Shown piece after piece: positions 44,278 to 54,657 of a stretch of 64,000 bases of DNA; position 1 is the first letter of the stretch, and each line of letters starts with the position of its first letter. Location: contig NZ_JAMJXC010000002.1 of assembly GCF_023571765.1 (NCBI RefSeq), positions 372,001 to 436,000 of the forward strand. Reading direction: 5' to 3'. The notes under the pieces were generated by a model that was not told the DNA's origin, did not search any database, and saw nothing but the letters and a program-made list of their open reading frames with translations. Origin of the DNA: Xanthobacter aminoxidans (GTDB lineage: Bacteria; Pseudomonadota; Alphaproteobacteria; Rhizobiales; Xanthobacteraceae). The position numbers and the translations under genes were made by a program.

Positions 44278-45126
44278 TCATGCGGACACGGCGGCGGGCG
44301 CCGCCTCTTCGATCTCAAGATCCTCCTCGCCGAGGTAGGCCTTGCGAACGTGCGGATCAGCCAGAACGGCGGCGGGCTCGCCCTCCACCAGCTTGCGGCC
44401 GAAATCGAGCACCATCACCCGGTGGGAGATGTCCATCACCACGCCCATGTCATGCTCGATCATGATGATCGTCATGCCCCATTCCTCGTTGAGATCGACG
44501 ATGTAGCGGGCCATGTCCTCCTTCTCCTCGAGGTTCATGCCCGCCATGGGCTCGTCGAGGAGAATGAGCTTGGGCTCCAGCGCCACCGCGCGAGCGAGTT
44601 CCACGCGCTTGCGCAGCCCGTAGGAGAGGGTGCCGGCGGTGGCCTTGCGCACATGCTGGATATCGAGGAAGTCGATGACCTCCTCCACCTTGCGGCGATG
44701 CTCCAGCTCTTCCTTCTGCGCGCCGCCGATCCAGTAGAGCGCGCCGGTGAAGAAGTTGTTCTTCAGGAGGTGATGACGGCCGACCATGATGTTGTCGAGC
44801 ACGCTCATGTGGCTGAACAGCGCGAGGTTCTGGAAGGTGCGGCCGATGCCGATCTCGGCGCGGCGATTGGGCTTCAGCTTGGTCACGTCGGCGCCGTCGA
44901 ACACCACGCGTCCGTCGCTCGGCGTGTAGCGGCCGGAGATGCAGTTCAGCATGGATGTCTTGCCGGCGCCGTTCGGGCCGATGATGGAGAACAGCTCGCC
45001 GGGGCGCACATGGAAGCTCACATCGGACAGCGCCTTGAGGCCCCCGAAGCGGAGCGAGATGTTCTGCACATCAAGCAGGGCAGACACGCCCGTGGCAGCC
45101 CCGGCCGAAGCGGCAGGTAGCGACAT
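44278..45126 (-). CDS. livG: Branched-chain-type ABC importer ATPase LivG
   Basis: A 282-residue ATPase: Walker A IGPNGAGKTSMLNCI, Walker B LILLDEPMAGMN, H-loop IIMIEHDMG; the signature LSYGLRKRVELARA is the normal LivG form. ATG 45126 follows GGGAGGGG. First gene of the liv/acyl-CoA ligase operon, with a good promoter and operator-like palindrome upstream. Confidence 0.94.
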   Translation of the reverse strand: MSLPAASAGAATGVSALLDVQNISLRFGGLKALSDVSFHVRPGELFSIIGPNGAGKTSMLNCISGRYTPSDGRVVFDGADVTKLKPNRRAEIGIGRTFQNLALFSHMSVLDNIMVGRHHLLKNNFFTGALYWIGGAQKEELEHRRKVEEVIDFLDIQHVRKATAGTLSYGLRKRVELARAVALEPKLILLDEPMAGMNLEEKEDMARYIVDLNEEWGMTIIMIEHDMGVVMDISHRVMVLDFGRKLVEGEPAAVLADPHVRKAYLGEEDLEIEEAAPAAVSA

Positions 45127-45172
45127 GGTCCCCTCCCTATCCCGCATCGCGGGTTGGCTTCTATGAGCCGCT

Positions 45173-45189
45173 ATCTCATATTATGAGAT
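45173..45189. promoter_or_regulatory. 17-bp perfect palindrome in livG leader (putative operator O1)
   Basis: ATCTCATATTATGAGAT. It lies at about +8 to +24 relative to the start point predicted for livG. A further half-site TATGAG at 45162-45167 faces CTCATA at 45175-45180. A repressor here would block elongation or initiation. Confidence 0.65.
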
Positions 45190-45202
45190 GCTGATTGATT
45201 TC

Positions 45203-45231
45203 ATTATCGAGCGACCGTTTGAATCTTTCAA
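45203..45231 (-). promoter_or_regulatory. Sigma70-type promoter for the liv operon
   Basis: Minus strand: TTGAAA (45231-45226), 17-base spacer, GATAAT (45208-45203). Predicted start near 45196, giving a 70-base leader before livG. Confidence 0.6.
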
Positions 45232-45278
45232 GCGAGACTTAAGGCGATCGCGAAAAATATTGCGGTCGATTTGAATTC

Positions 45279-45295
45279 GTCTCACATAATAAGAC
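45279..45295 (+). promoter_or_regulatory. Second operator-like site abutting the fusion gene (O2) and overlapping -10
   Basis: GTCTCACATAATAAGAC has 5 of 8 palindromic pairs and shares 12 of the central 15 positions with O1. It contains CATAAT (45285-45290), a possible -10, with TTGCGG at 45260-45265 as a -35 at 19-base spacing. The A of the start codon follows at 45296, so the transcript may be leaderless and self-repressed. Confidence 0.5.
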
Positions 45296-46930
45296 ATGCT
45301 TGCGTCTTCCGATCCGGACTCGGGCCCCAAGGGCGCCCAAAGCTTGTCCCGGGCCATTTCGGTCCTGAGGGCCGTGGCCGGTGCGCCGTCCCATGGCGCG
45401 CGCCTGGCGGAACTCGTCGAGGGCACCGGGCTTTCCAAGGCCACCGCCCATCGTCTTGCCGCGGCGCTCGTTCACGAGGGCTTGCTGGCCTATGACGCGG
45501 CGAGCCGGTTCTATACCTTCGGCGAATTCTTCCTGGAGATGAGCAATCGGGCCGGGAAACCTCCGGCCGCGTCGGACACGCCGCAGCCTGATCCTGCGCC
45601 CAATCCGAGCCTGTACCAGAGGCCCGAATACTGCGGAAACGCCATCTCTCTCGCCCACCTGCTCTGCGACCGGCACCTGCCGGGCAAGCGCGCCCTTCCG
45701 GCCATGATCCACGAATCGGTGTCGGGCCAGACCTCGGAACTGAGCTTCGGCAGGCTGTCGGACTATTCATCGCGGTTTGCCCGTGTCCTGACGTCGGTCG
45801 GGATCAGGAAGGGCGACCGCGTCGCCGTGATGCTGCCCAAGGGCGTTGAACTGATCATTGCGGCCCTCGCAATCTGGCGGGTCGGCGCGGTCTACATGCC
45901 GCTCTTTTCCACCTATTCCGCATCGGCGGTGAATGCCCGCCTGGAGGCGGGCGGCGCGAAGGCGATCGTCGCAGATCGCGTGCTGGTCGAACGCGCCCGC
46001 AAGTACATCACGCCATCAACTCCGGTCTTTCTCGTGGAGGGAGACCATATCAACCGCATAGAAGGGCGCCTCACCCAGTTCTGGTCGTCGATCTACGAGG
46101 CGGAGCCGCTGGCCGAAGCCGCCACCTATGGCGAAAACGACCCGTTCATCATGACCTATTCGGCCAAGGTGGTGGAACCGAGATACGGCATCCTGACCCC
46201 CGTCCGCGCCCTGGCCGAAATCGAGCAGTACATGCGCCACGGGCTCGACGTCCGTGACGAGGACGTGTTCTGGAACATGACCGACCAGGGTTGGGAGTAC
46301 GGCGTTTTCTACGGTCTCGTTGGCCCGCTCCTGATCGGCAAGTCCATCCTGTTCTGCGACGGGCCCTACGATGTCTCGCAGGGCTACCGCGTCCTGTCGA
46401 AGTTCCGCGTCACCAACCTCACCGCCGCCCCGTCACAGATCCGGGCCTGGCGCCGCGGCGATCCTGTCGCGGCATCGCATCGCCTCGCGCTGCGCATCGT
46501 CACCGTGGGCGGCGAGCCCTTGCCCCAGGACATCATCTCCTGGGTCACGCAGAAGCTCGGCGTGCCGCTGGTGAACCAGTACGGCCACCGCGAAGCGGGC
46601 ATGATCGTCGGCATGAAGCATGACCCGCATGATCCCCGCTCCCTCGATCGTGTGTCCGTCGGCCGGGTCGCGCCCGGATTTTCCCTCGTCGTCCTCGACG
46701 AGACGGGCTCCGAGCTGGGCGTGGGCGCGGAGGGAATACTGGCGATCCACGTTCCGCGCTCGCCGCTTTTCTGGTTTCGCGCCTACAGCCAGGACGAAAC
46801 GGCGACGGAGGCCAGATTTCGGTTCGGCCGTGACTATTACATCACCGGGGATACCGGCCACGTGGATGCGGACGGCTGCGTCCACTACGCCGGAGAAGCA
46901 TCCCACGCCATTTCGATGCACAAGGATTGA
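45296..46930 (+). CDS. IclR-type HTH fused to a degenerate acyl-CoA-synthetase-like domain; putative regulator
   Basis: A 544-residue single frame. Residues 13-80 are a clear IclR winged helix (SLSRAISVLRAV, then LVEGTGLSKATAHRLAAAL and a wing). The IclR effector domain is absent; after a Pro-rich linker (88-106), residues 107-540 follow an acyl-CoA synthetase (CDRHLPGKRAL, GDRVAVMLPKGVELI, VGRVAPGFSLVVLDETG). The phosphate loop is lost: TYSAKVVEPRYG (287-298) where TSGTTGxPKG belongs. YGHRE (429-433) replaces YGQTE, keeping Glu; YITGDTGHVDADG (515-527) is intact, keeping ribose-binding Asp519. The chain ends at GEASHAISMHKD, at the hinge, without the C-terminal subdomain and catalytic lysine. 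Adenylation is therefore unlikely; ligand sensing is inferred. No Shine-Dalgarno precedes ATG 45296. Confidence 0.88.
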   Translation: MLASSDPDSGPKGAQSLSRAISVLRAVAGAPSHGARLAELVEGTGLSKATAHRLAAALVHEGLLAYDAASRFYTFGEFFLEMSNRAGKPPAASDTPQPDPAPNPSLYQRPEYCGNAISLAHLLCDRHLPGKRALPAMIHESVSGQTSELSFGRLSDYSSRFARVLTSVGIRKGDRVAVMLPKGVELIIAALAIWRVGAVYMPLFSTYSASAVNARLEAGGAKAIVADRVLVERARKYITPSTPVFLVEGDHINRIEGRLTQFWSSIYEAEPLAEAATYGENDPFIMTYSAKVVEPRYGILTPVRALAEIEQYMRHGLDVRDEDVFWNMTDQGWEYGVFYGLVGPLLIGKSILFCDGPYDVSQGYRVLSKFRVTNLTAAPSQIRAWRRGDPVAASHRLALRIVTVGGEPLPQDIISWVTQKLGVPLVNQYGHREAGMIVGMKHDPHDPRSLDRVSVGRVAPGFSLVVLDETGSELGVGAEGILAIHVPRSPLFWFRAYSQDETATEARFRFGRDYYITGDTGHVDADGCVHYAGEASHAISMHKD

Positions 46931-47238
46931 GAGGTCACGCCCGCAGGGTGGCCATGTCGTCATCTCCCTATCCGGCACCCCGCGCTGTGCGGCGGACCGG
47001 GTGCCTTGTCCGATTTCTCGGCCCGGTCGTTTCGCCGGGTTGGTTAAACAATCAAGCGTTCTTTTTTATTGTGGTCAAGCGGCATTTCGTGTCGCAAGAT
47101 GATCTTGCATCGCGGGGGCTGGGCTCGCACTCTGCCACGCGGATCGCAGCCGGATCGCGCGTTCGCGCAGTCCGCCCGCTCAATGAAGACACCCGGGCCG
47201 GACCTTTGAAGGGCCGGGACATCGAACGTTAAAAGGCA
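46931..47238 (+). promoter_or_regulatory. Gene-free region before tetR with operator-like site
   Basis: 308 bases. At 47046-47061 is AAACAATCAAGCGTTC followed by an A/T run; it resembles the site at 47986-48001 on the opposite strand (11 of 16 positions plus a similar T-run and ATTG). I found no remnant of the missing synthetase C-terminal domain here in any frame. Confidence 0.45.
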
Positions 47239-47925
47239 ATGGCGCGCACCATCGGTTCCAACGGCGCACGCACCGCCGAAGCCATCCGGCAGGCGGGCGT
47301 CAAGCTTATCTACAAGCATGGCTACGAGGCCATGAGCCTGCGGCAGCTGGCGGCCGAGGTGGGCCTGCAGTCCGGCTCGCTCTACAAATATTTCGACAAC
47401 AAGCAGACCCTGCTGTTCGACATCGTGCGCGACCACATGGAGGATCTGCTCGGCAAGGCCGAGGCGGACCTCGCCGGCATCGAAGACCCGCTGGCGCGTC
47501 TCAGGGTCTTCTGCGCCTTCCACCTGCGCTATCACATGACGCGGCTCGCCCACGTCTTCATCGCCAACATGGAGATCCGCAGCCTCGACGAGGCGCATCG
47601 CGCGGTCGTGGTCGGCCTGCGCCGGCGCTATGAGGGGCTGCTGGAGGGCATCCTGCGCCAAGGTGCGGCGCAAGGCGTGTTCGAGGTGCGCGAGCCCAAG
47701 GTCGCCACCTACGCCATCATCTCCATGCTCACCGGCATCTGCATGTGGTACCTGCCGGGCGGCCGATTGAGCCAGGACGAGATCGTGGACACCTACACCG
47801 CGCTCGTCATCGGCGGCGTCACCGGAGGGGCCCCGCTTCAGCCCCTCGCAGCCCCCACAGAGCTGCCGGTGCATGAGAAGCCGACGCGCCGACCCGCCTC
47901 GGTCCCCAAGGCCGCGCGGACGTGA
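47239..47925 (+). CDS. TetR/AcrR-family transcriptional regulator
   Basis: A 228-residue regulator. The N-terminal HTH is typical: AIRQAGVKLIYKHGYEAMSLRQLAAEVG then SGSLYKYFDNKQTLLFDIV (residues 15-66). The ligand domain is all-helical; the C-terminal 30 residues are Pro/Ala-rich and probably unstructured. Placed upstream of the liu-type operon, it is the likely repressor of it, sensing an acyl-CoA by analogy with other regulators of this pathway. The ATG at 47239 has only a weak AAAGG ahead. Confidence 0.92.
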   Translation: MARTIGSNGARTAEAIRQAGVKLIYKHGYEAMSLRQLAAEVGLQSGSLYKYFDNKQTLLFDIVRDHMEDLLGKAEADLAGIEDPLARLRVFCAFHLRYHMTRLAHVFIANMEIRSLDEAHRAVVVGLRRRYEGLLEGILRQGAAQGVFEVREPKVATYAIISMLTGICMWYLPGGRLSQDEIVDTYTALVIGGVTGGAPLQPLAAPTELPVHEKPTRRPASVPKAART

Positions 47926-47985
47926 TGGGACGGCACGCCGTTCCTCGAAAATGACCGCGCGAAAGCCCTTGCGCCTCCAATAAAA

Positions 47986-48001
47986 AAACGTACGATCGTT
48001 T
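47986..48001. promoter_or_regulatory. Candidate TetR operator upstream of carboxylase operon
   Basis: AAACGTACGATCGTTT: outer five pairs are palindromic. It lies 233 bases before the carboxylase start within a 309-base gene-free stretch (47926-48234); the remainder of that stretch shows no other signal. Confidence 0.5.
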
Positions 48002-48234
48002 CCAAGCCGGCATCGACCGGCGCCGAGGGAGACGCCCGAGCCGCCTTGCGCCCAGCTGCGCGGGCATCGGCGCGCTTTGCCTCCGGCTGCCCCGCTGCCG
48101 GTTCGCGAGAGCCGGGCTCCTCGAGGATCGTCGGTCCTTGTGGAGATCGTTTCTCTTGAGGCGAAAGGGCGTGTGCTCCGGCCGATCATCGGTCCGGTCG
48201 GCCACGCGCCCGGGCATTGGGGGCGAGAGCGCTC

Positions 48235-49842
48235 ATGGCGATCATCGAGGATGCGGTCGACCGCCGCTCCGACGCATTCCGCCGCAACCGGGAGGCGCTG
48301 GAAGCCTCCGTTGCGGAGCTTCGGTCCGTGGTGGAGAAGGTGGCGGAGGGTGGCGGCGCCGTCGCCCGCGAGCGCCACCTGAAGCGCGGCAAGCTGCTGC
48401 CGCGGGATCGCATCCGCACGCTGCTGGACACCGGCTCGCCCTTCCTGGAATTCAGCCAGCTCGCCGGCTACGGCATGTATGACGACGAGGTGCCCGCCGC
48501 CGGCATCATCACCGGCATCGGCCGCGTCTCGGGCCGCGAATGCGTCATCGTCGCCAACGACGCGACGGTGAAGGGCGGCACCTATTTCCCCATGACGGTG
48601 AAGAAGCATCTGCGCGCCCAGCGCGTCGCGCAGGAAAACCACCTGCCGTGCATCTACCTCGTGGATTCCGGCGGCGCCAACCTGCCGAACCAGGACGAGG
48701 TCTTCCCCGACCGCGAGCATTTCGGCCGCATCTTCTTCAATCAGGCCAACATGTCCGCCGCCGGCATCCCGCAGATCGCGGTGGTGATGGGATCCTGCAC
48801 CGCCGGCGGCGCCTATGTGCCGGCCATGGCCGACCAGTCCATCATGGTGAAGAACCAGGCCACCATTTTCCTCGGCGGCCCGCCGCTGGTGAAGGCGGCC
48901 ACCGGCGAGGTCGTCACCGCCGAGGAGCTGGGCGGTGCGGAGGTCCACACCCGCACCTCCGGCGTCGCCGACCACATGGCGGAGAACGACGCCCATGCGC
49001 TGGGCATCGCCCGCTCCATCGTCGCCGACCTCAACACCACGAAGGCCCATTCCCTCGACATCCGCGAGCCGCGCGCGCCGCTCTACGATGCGAAGGAGAT
49101 TTACGGCGTCGTCTCGGCCGACCCCAAGCAGCCGTTCGACGTGAGGCAGATCATCGCCCGCATCGTGGACGGCTCCGAGTTCGACGAGTTCAAGCCGCTC
49201 TATGGGCCGACGCTGGTGACAGGCTTCGCCCGCATCTTCGGCTATCCCGTGGGCATCATCGCCAACAACGGCATCCTCTTCTCCGAAAGCGCGCTGAAGG
49301 GCGCGCACTTCGTGGAATTGTGCTGCCAGCGCAATATTCCCCTCGTCTTCCTGCAGAACATCACCGGCTTCATGGTGGGGCGGAAATATGAGGCGGGCGG
49401 CATCGCCAAGGATGGCGCGAAATTCGTCACCGCCGTATCCTGCGCATCCGTGCCCAAGTTCACGGTGGTGATCGGCAATTCCTTCGGCGCCGGAAACTAC
49501 GGCATGTGCGGGCGCGCTTTCGATCCGCGCTTCCTGTGGATGTGGCCCAATGCCCGCATCTCGGTGATGGGCGGCGAGCAGGCGGCGGGGGTGCTGGCGC
49601 AGGTGAAGCGCGACGGCATCGAGGGGCGCGGCGGCACGTGGCCGGCGGCGGAGGAGGAAGCCTTCAAGGCGCCCATCCGCCACCAGTACGAGGTGCAGGG
49701 CCATCCCTATTATTCCTCGGCCCGGCTGTGGGACGATGGTGTGATCGACCCCGCCGACACCCGCATGGTGCTGGCCCTCGCGCTCTCCGCCGCCCTCAAC
49801 GCCCCCGAGCAGGAGACACGCTTCGGCGTGTTCCGCATGTGA
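48235..49842 (+). CDS. liuB: Acyl-CoA carboxylase beta subunit (methylcrotonyl-CoA carboxylase type)
   Basis: Carboxyltransferase half of a biotin-dependent carboxylase. The 535 residues show the crotonase-like double domain: [68 protein letters not shown] and [16 protein letters not shown]. These, especially the long PNQDEVFPD segment, are characteristic of the 3-methylcrotonyl-CoA (LiuB/MccB) type rather than propionyl-CoA. Its partner with biotin domain is at 50881. ATG 48235 is chosen over TTG 48217. Confidence 0.94.
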   Translation: MAIIEDAVDRRSDAFRRNREALEASVAELRSVVEKVAEGGGAVARERHLKRGKLLPRDRIRTLLDTGSPFLEFSQLAGYGMYDDEVPAAGIITGIGRVSGRECVIVANDATVKGGTYFPMTVKKHLRAQRVAQENHLPCIYLVDSGGANLPNQDEVFPDREHFGRIFFNQANMSAAGIPQIAVVMGSCTAGGAYVPAMADQSIMVKNQATIFLGGPPLVKAATGEVVTAEELGGAEVHTRTSGVADHMAENDAHALGIARSIVADLNTTKAHSLDIREPRAPLYDAKEIYGVVSADPKQPFDVRQIIARIVDGSEFDEFKPLYGPTLVTGFARIFGYPVGIIANNGILFSESALKGAHFVELCCQRNIPLVFLQNITGFMVGRKYEAGGIAKDGAKFVTAVSCASVPKFTVVIGNSFGAGNYGMCGRAFDPRFLWMWPNARISVMGGEQAAGVLAQVKRDGIEGRGGTWPAAEEEAFKAPIRHQYEVQGHPYYSSARLWDDGVIDPADTRMVLALALSAALNAPEQETRFGVFRM

Positions 49843-49870
49843 TGGGGCGGATCGCAATTGTCGGGCTGCT

Positions 49871-50064
49871 CCCCTCTCCCGTCGAAGTCGGCTGTTGCCG
49901 ACTTCGACCCTCACGAACCGAACTCGGCAACAGTCGAGTTCGGGCGGGAGAGGGTGGATCGCGGCGCAGCCGCGAGACGGGTGAGGGGTATGGCTCGGCC
50001 AGAGCCGTTCCTGGTGGCGACACCCCCCTCACCCCCAACCCCTCTCCCGCGAGGGGAGAGGGGA
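49871..50064. repeat. Dispersed palindromic element, copy B, with nested extra hairpins
   Basis: Same family as 38824-38967: block 49946-49989 is nearly identical to 38839-38882, and the right arm CCCCTCTCCCGC..GGGGAGAGGGG is shared. About 64 bases are added in what is the left arm's loop in copy A: stem CGAAGTCGGC/GCCGACTTCG (49882-49905) and a related CGAACTCGG..CGAGTTCG (49918-49941). It fills the 253 bases between liuB and liuC. Confidence 0.85.
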
Positions 50065-50095
50065 GTGCCGACCTCCTGCATGAGAGGCGGATGTC

Positions 50096-50880
50096 ATGAG
50101 CAACAGCACCGGCCTCACCCGCACCCTTGAAGATGGCGTCGCCATCCTCACCCTCGACCGGCCCGAGGTGCGCAACGCCTTCGACGACGCGCTGATTGCC
50201 GCGCTGACGCAGGCCTATGAGGCGGCCATCGCGGACCCGTCGGCCGTCGCCATCCTGCTACGCGCCAACGGGCCGGTCTTCTGCTCCGGCGGCGATCTCA
50301 ACTGGATGCGCCGCATGGCCTCCTATTCGCAGGAGGAGAACCTCGCCGATGCGCTGGGCCTCGCGAAGCTCATGCGCACCATCGATCTCTCGCCGAAGCC
50401 CACCCTCGTGCGCATCCACGGTTCGGCCTTCGCCGGGGCCACCGGCCTCATCGCGGCGAGCGACATCGCCGTGGCGGTGCCGGAGGCGGAATTCGCCGTC
50501 ACGGAAGTGCGCATCGGCCTCATCCCGGCGGTCATCAGCCCCTATCTGGTGCGGGCCATGGGGGCGCGGCAGGCGCGGCGCTATTTCCTCACCGCCGAGC
50601 GGTTTTCCGCCGCGACGGCGCTGGGGCTGGGCCTCGTTCATGAGGTGGTGCCGGCGGAGGAGCTGGACGCCGCCATCGCCCGCCATCTGAAAGCGCTGAA
50701 GGCGGCGAGCCCCGCCGCGCTTGCCGCCACCAAGGCGCTCGTCGCCGCCGTGGACAAGCCCCTCGACGACCACGTCATCACCGACACCGCCCATCGCATC
50801 GCCGACCAGCGCGCCAGCGCCGACGGCCGCGAGGGCGTCACCGCCTTCCTCGAAAAGAGAAAACCCAATTGGGGGGCCGC

Positions 50881-50884
<4 letters not shown>
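50096..50884 (+). CDS. liuC: Enoyl-CoA hydratase (methylglutaconyl-CoA hydratase type)
   Basis: A 262-residue crotonase-fold enzyme with oxyanion elements FCSGGDLNWMRRMA (near residue 62) and HGSAFAGATGLIAASDIAVA (near 107), and the ITEVRIGLIPAVISPY stretch typical of LiuC/AUH-type hydratases. In leucine degradation it hydrates 3-methylglutaconyl-CoA to HMG-CoA. ATGA overlap with the next gene. Confidence 0.92.
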
Positions 50885-52880
<1,996 letters not shown>

Positions 52881-52881
<1 letters not shown>

Positions 52882-53786
52882 TGGCCCGCCCCGCTTCCGT
52901 CCGCATCGTCGAGGTCGGCCCCCGCGACGGGCTGCAGAACGAACCGGGCATCGTGCCTCTCGATGCCAAGGTGGCGCTCATCGACGCCCTCGCCGACGCC
53001 GGGCTGAAGATGATCGAGGCCGGTTCGTTCGTTTCGCCGAAATGGGTGCCGCAGATGGCCGACACCGCCGAGGTGCTGGGCGCCATCAATCGCCAGGCCG
53101 GCGTGCGCTACACCGTGCTGGCGCCCAACCTGAAAGGGCTGGAGCTGGCGCTCGCCTGCGGCATCGAGGAGGTGGCGGTGTTCACCGCGGCCTCGGAGGC
53201 GTTCACGCAGAAAAACATCAACTGCACCATCGCCGAGAGCCTGGAGCGCTTCACCCCGCTCATCGATCTCGCCCGCGCGCGGGGTGTCGCGGTGCGCGGC
53301 TATGTGAGCTGCGCGCTCGGCTGCCCCTATCAGGGCGAGGTGCCGGTGGCGAAGGTGGTGGAGGTGTCGGAAGCCCTCACCGCCATGGGCTGCTACGAGG
53401 TCTCGGTGAGCGACACCATCGGCGTCGGCACGCCCGACCAGGCGCAGGCGGTGACCGAGGCCGTCGCCGAACGCATCGGCCTTGAGCGCACCGCCATCCA
53501 TTTCCACGACACCTACGGGCAGGCGCTGGCCAACGTGCTGGCCTGCCTCGATATCGGTGTCGCCAGCGTGGATTCGGCCGTGGCGGGGCTCGGCGGCTGT
53601 CCCTATGCCAAGGGCGCGTCCGGCAATCTCGCCACCGAGGATCTCGTCTACATGCTCAACGGCCTCGGCATCGAGACCGGCGTCGATCTCGACCGCCTCG
53701 CCGCCGCCGGCCGCGCGATCACCGCAGCGCTCGGCCGCACGCCGGCCTCCAAGGTCGCGCAGGCGCTGGCGGCCAAATGTGCGTGA
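52881..53786 (+). CDS. liuE: Hydroxymethylglutaryl-CoA lyase
   Basis: Cleaves HMG-CoA to acetoacetate and acetyl-CoA. The 301-residue TIM-barrel protein has [12 protein letters not shown] at the N-terminus, the metal-binding [10 protein letters not shown] (near residue 205) and the active-site cysteine loop [14 protein letters not shown]. Overlaps liuD by one base. Last gene of the operon; an isovaleryl-CoA dehydrogenase is not in the window. Confidence 0.96.
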
Positions 53787-53836
53787 CGCCCGGCTGAGGT
53801 GGAGCCGGTGGCGTCGGGCGCCCTTATCCCGTAACC

Positions 53837-53851
53837 TTAACGGCAGTTGAA
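53837..53851. promoter_or_regulatory. CtrA-like half-perfect box upstream of algF-like gene
   Basis: TTAA-CGGCAGT-TGAA, one mismatch to TTAA-N7-TTAA. It is 93 bases before the algF-like start. Confidence 0.35.
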
Positions 53852-53943
53852 GGGGGCGCTCCGTTGCCTTGACGGGATGCAACCCCTAACTGTCGCCAAG
53901 TGAAACCGGCGCAGGGTCTGCCGGTCAGTTCGGGATCGCGCTC

Positions 53944-54648
53944 ATGCCCGCGTCCAATGCCGCTTTGACCGTTTCGGGCCGCGCCATGCGGCGGTTCGCG
54001 CTGGCGACCTTTGCGCTTGCCGCTCTTGCTGCTCCCGCGGCTGCGCAGGAGCTGACGCGTCTTTATGCGCCGAAGCCGCCCACCGGCTCCGCTTATGTCC
54101 GGGTGGTGGACCTTGCCGCGAGCGGCGCGCCCATCTCAATCGGCAGCGCGGCGGCTGCGGCCGTTCCCGCCGGAGACACCGCCACCATCTACCGCATCGT
54201 GAAGGGCGGCACCCCGCTCGCCGTCAGCATTGCCGGCAAGCCGGCCGAGGGCGGCATCGTGCCCCCCGCCGATGCCTTCTCCACCGTCATCGTCCCGACC
54301 ACCGGCCCGGCGGTGGTGATTGCCGACCCCACCGAGGGCCGCAACGACCTCAAGGCGCAGCTGCGCGTCTACAATCTGGTGCCCGGCTGTGCGGCAAGCG
54401 TGGCGGTGGCCGATGGCGGCCCCGTCGTGTTCGAGGGCGTTGCCACCAACGACACCCGCCAGCGCGCCATCAACCCCATCGAGGCGGTTCTGGCGGCAAG
54501 CTGCGGAACGGCTGTGTCGCAGCCGCTGAAGCTGCCGCAGCTGAAGGCGGGCGACCATTACAGCCTGTTCCTCCTGCCCGGTGCCAACGGGCCGAAGCTG
54601 ACGGGCCAGCGCGACGAGACGGAGCCCTATCGCGGGCCTGGCAACTGA
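53944..54648 (+). CDS. algF: AlgF-like periplasmic polysaccharide-acetylation protein
   Basis: A 234-residue exported protein. After the signal peptide (MRRFALATFALAALAAPAAAQ, residues 15-35) the mature start LTRLYAPKPPTGSAYVRVVD matches AlgF, the periplasmic partner in alginate O-acetylation. Two later cysteines (near 145 and 180) may form a disulfide. ATG 53944 adds 14 residues before the leader; ATG 53986 may be the true start. First gene of a four-gene run with AlgI/J-like genes. Confidence 0.85.
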   Translation: MPASNAALTVSGRAMRRFALATFALAALAAPAAAQELTRLYAPKPPTGSAYVRVVDLAASGAPISIGSAAAAAVPAGDTATIYRIVKGGTPLAVSIAGKPAEGGIVPPADAFSTVIVPTTGPAVVIADPTEGRNDLKAQLRVYNLVPGCAASVAVADGGPVVFEGVATNDTRQRAINPIEAVLAASCGTAVSQPLKLPQLKAGDHYSLFLLPGANGPKLTGQRDETEPYRGPGN

Positions 54649-54657
54649 TCCGGCCCC

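Noticed and set aside
46931-47238. Possible frameshifted C-terminal domain of the fusion protein
   Set aside because: I read all three forward frames and found no GRxDxxIK hinge or C-terminal synthetase motifs, so the truncation appears genuine.
47044-49914. A 956-residue minus-strand open frame over tetR and liuB
   Set aside because: It covers two well-recognised genes in antisense and shows the same shadow composition.
49871-50064. CRISPR-like or IS-terminus reading of the nested hairpins
   Set aside because: No regular spacers, no transposase and a match to a second intergenic copy; a dispersed palindromic element explains it.
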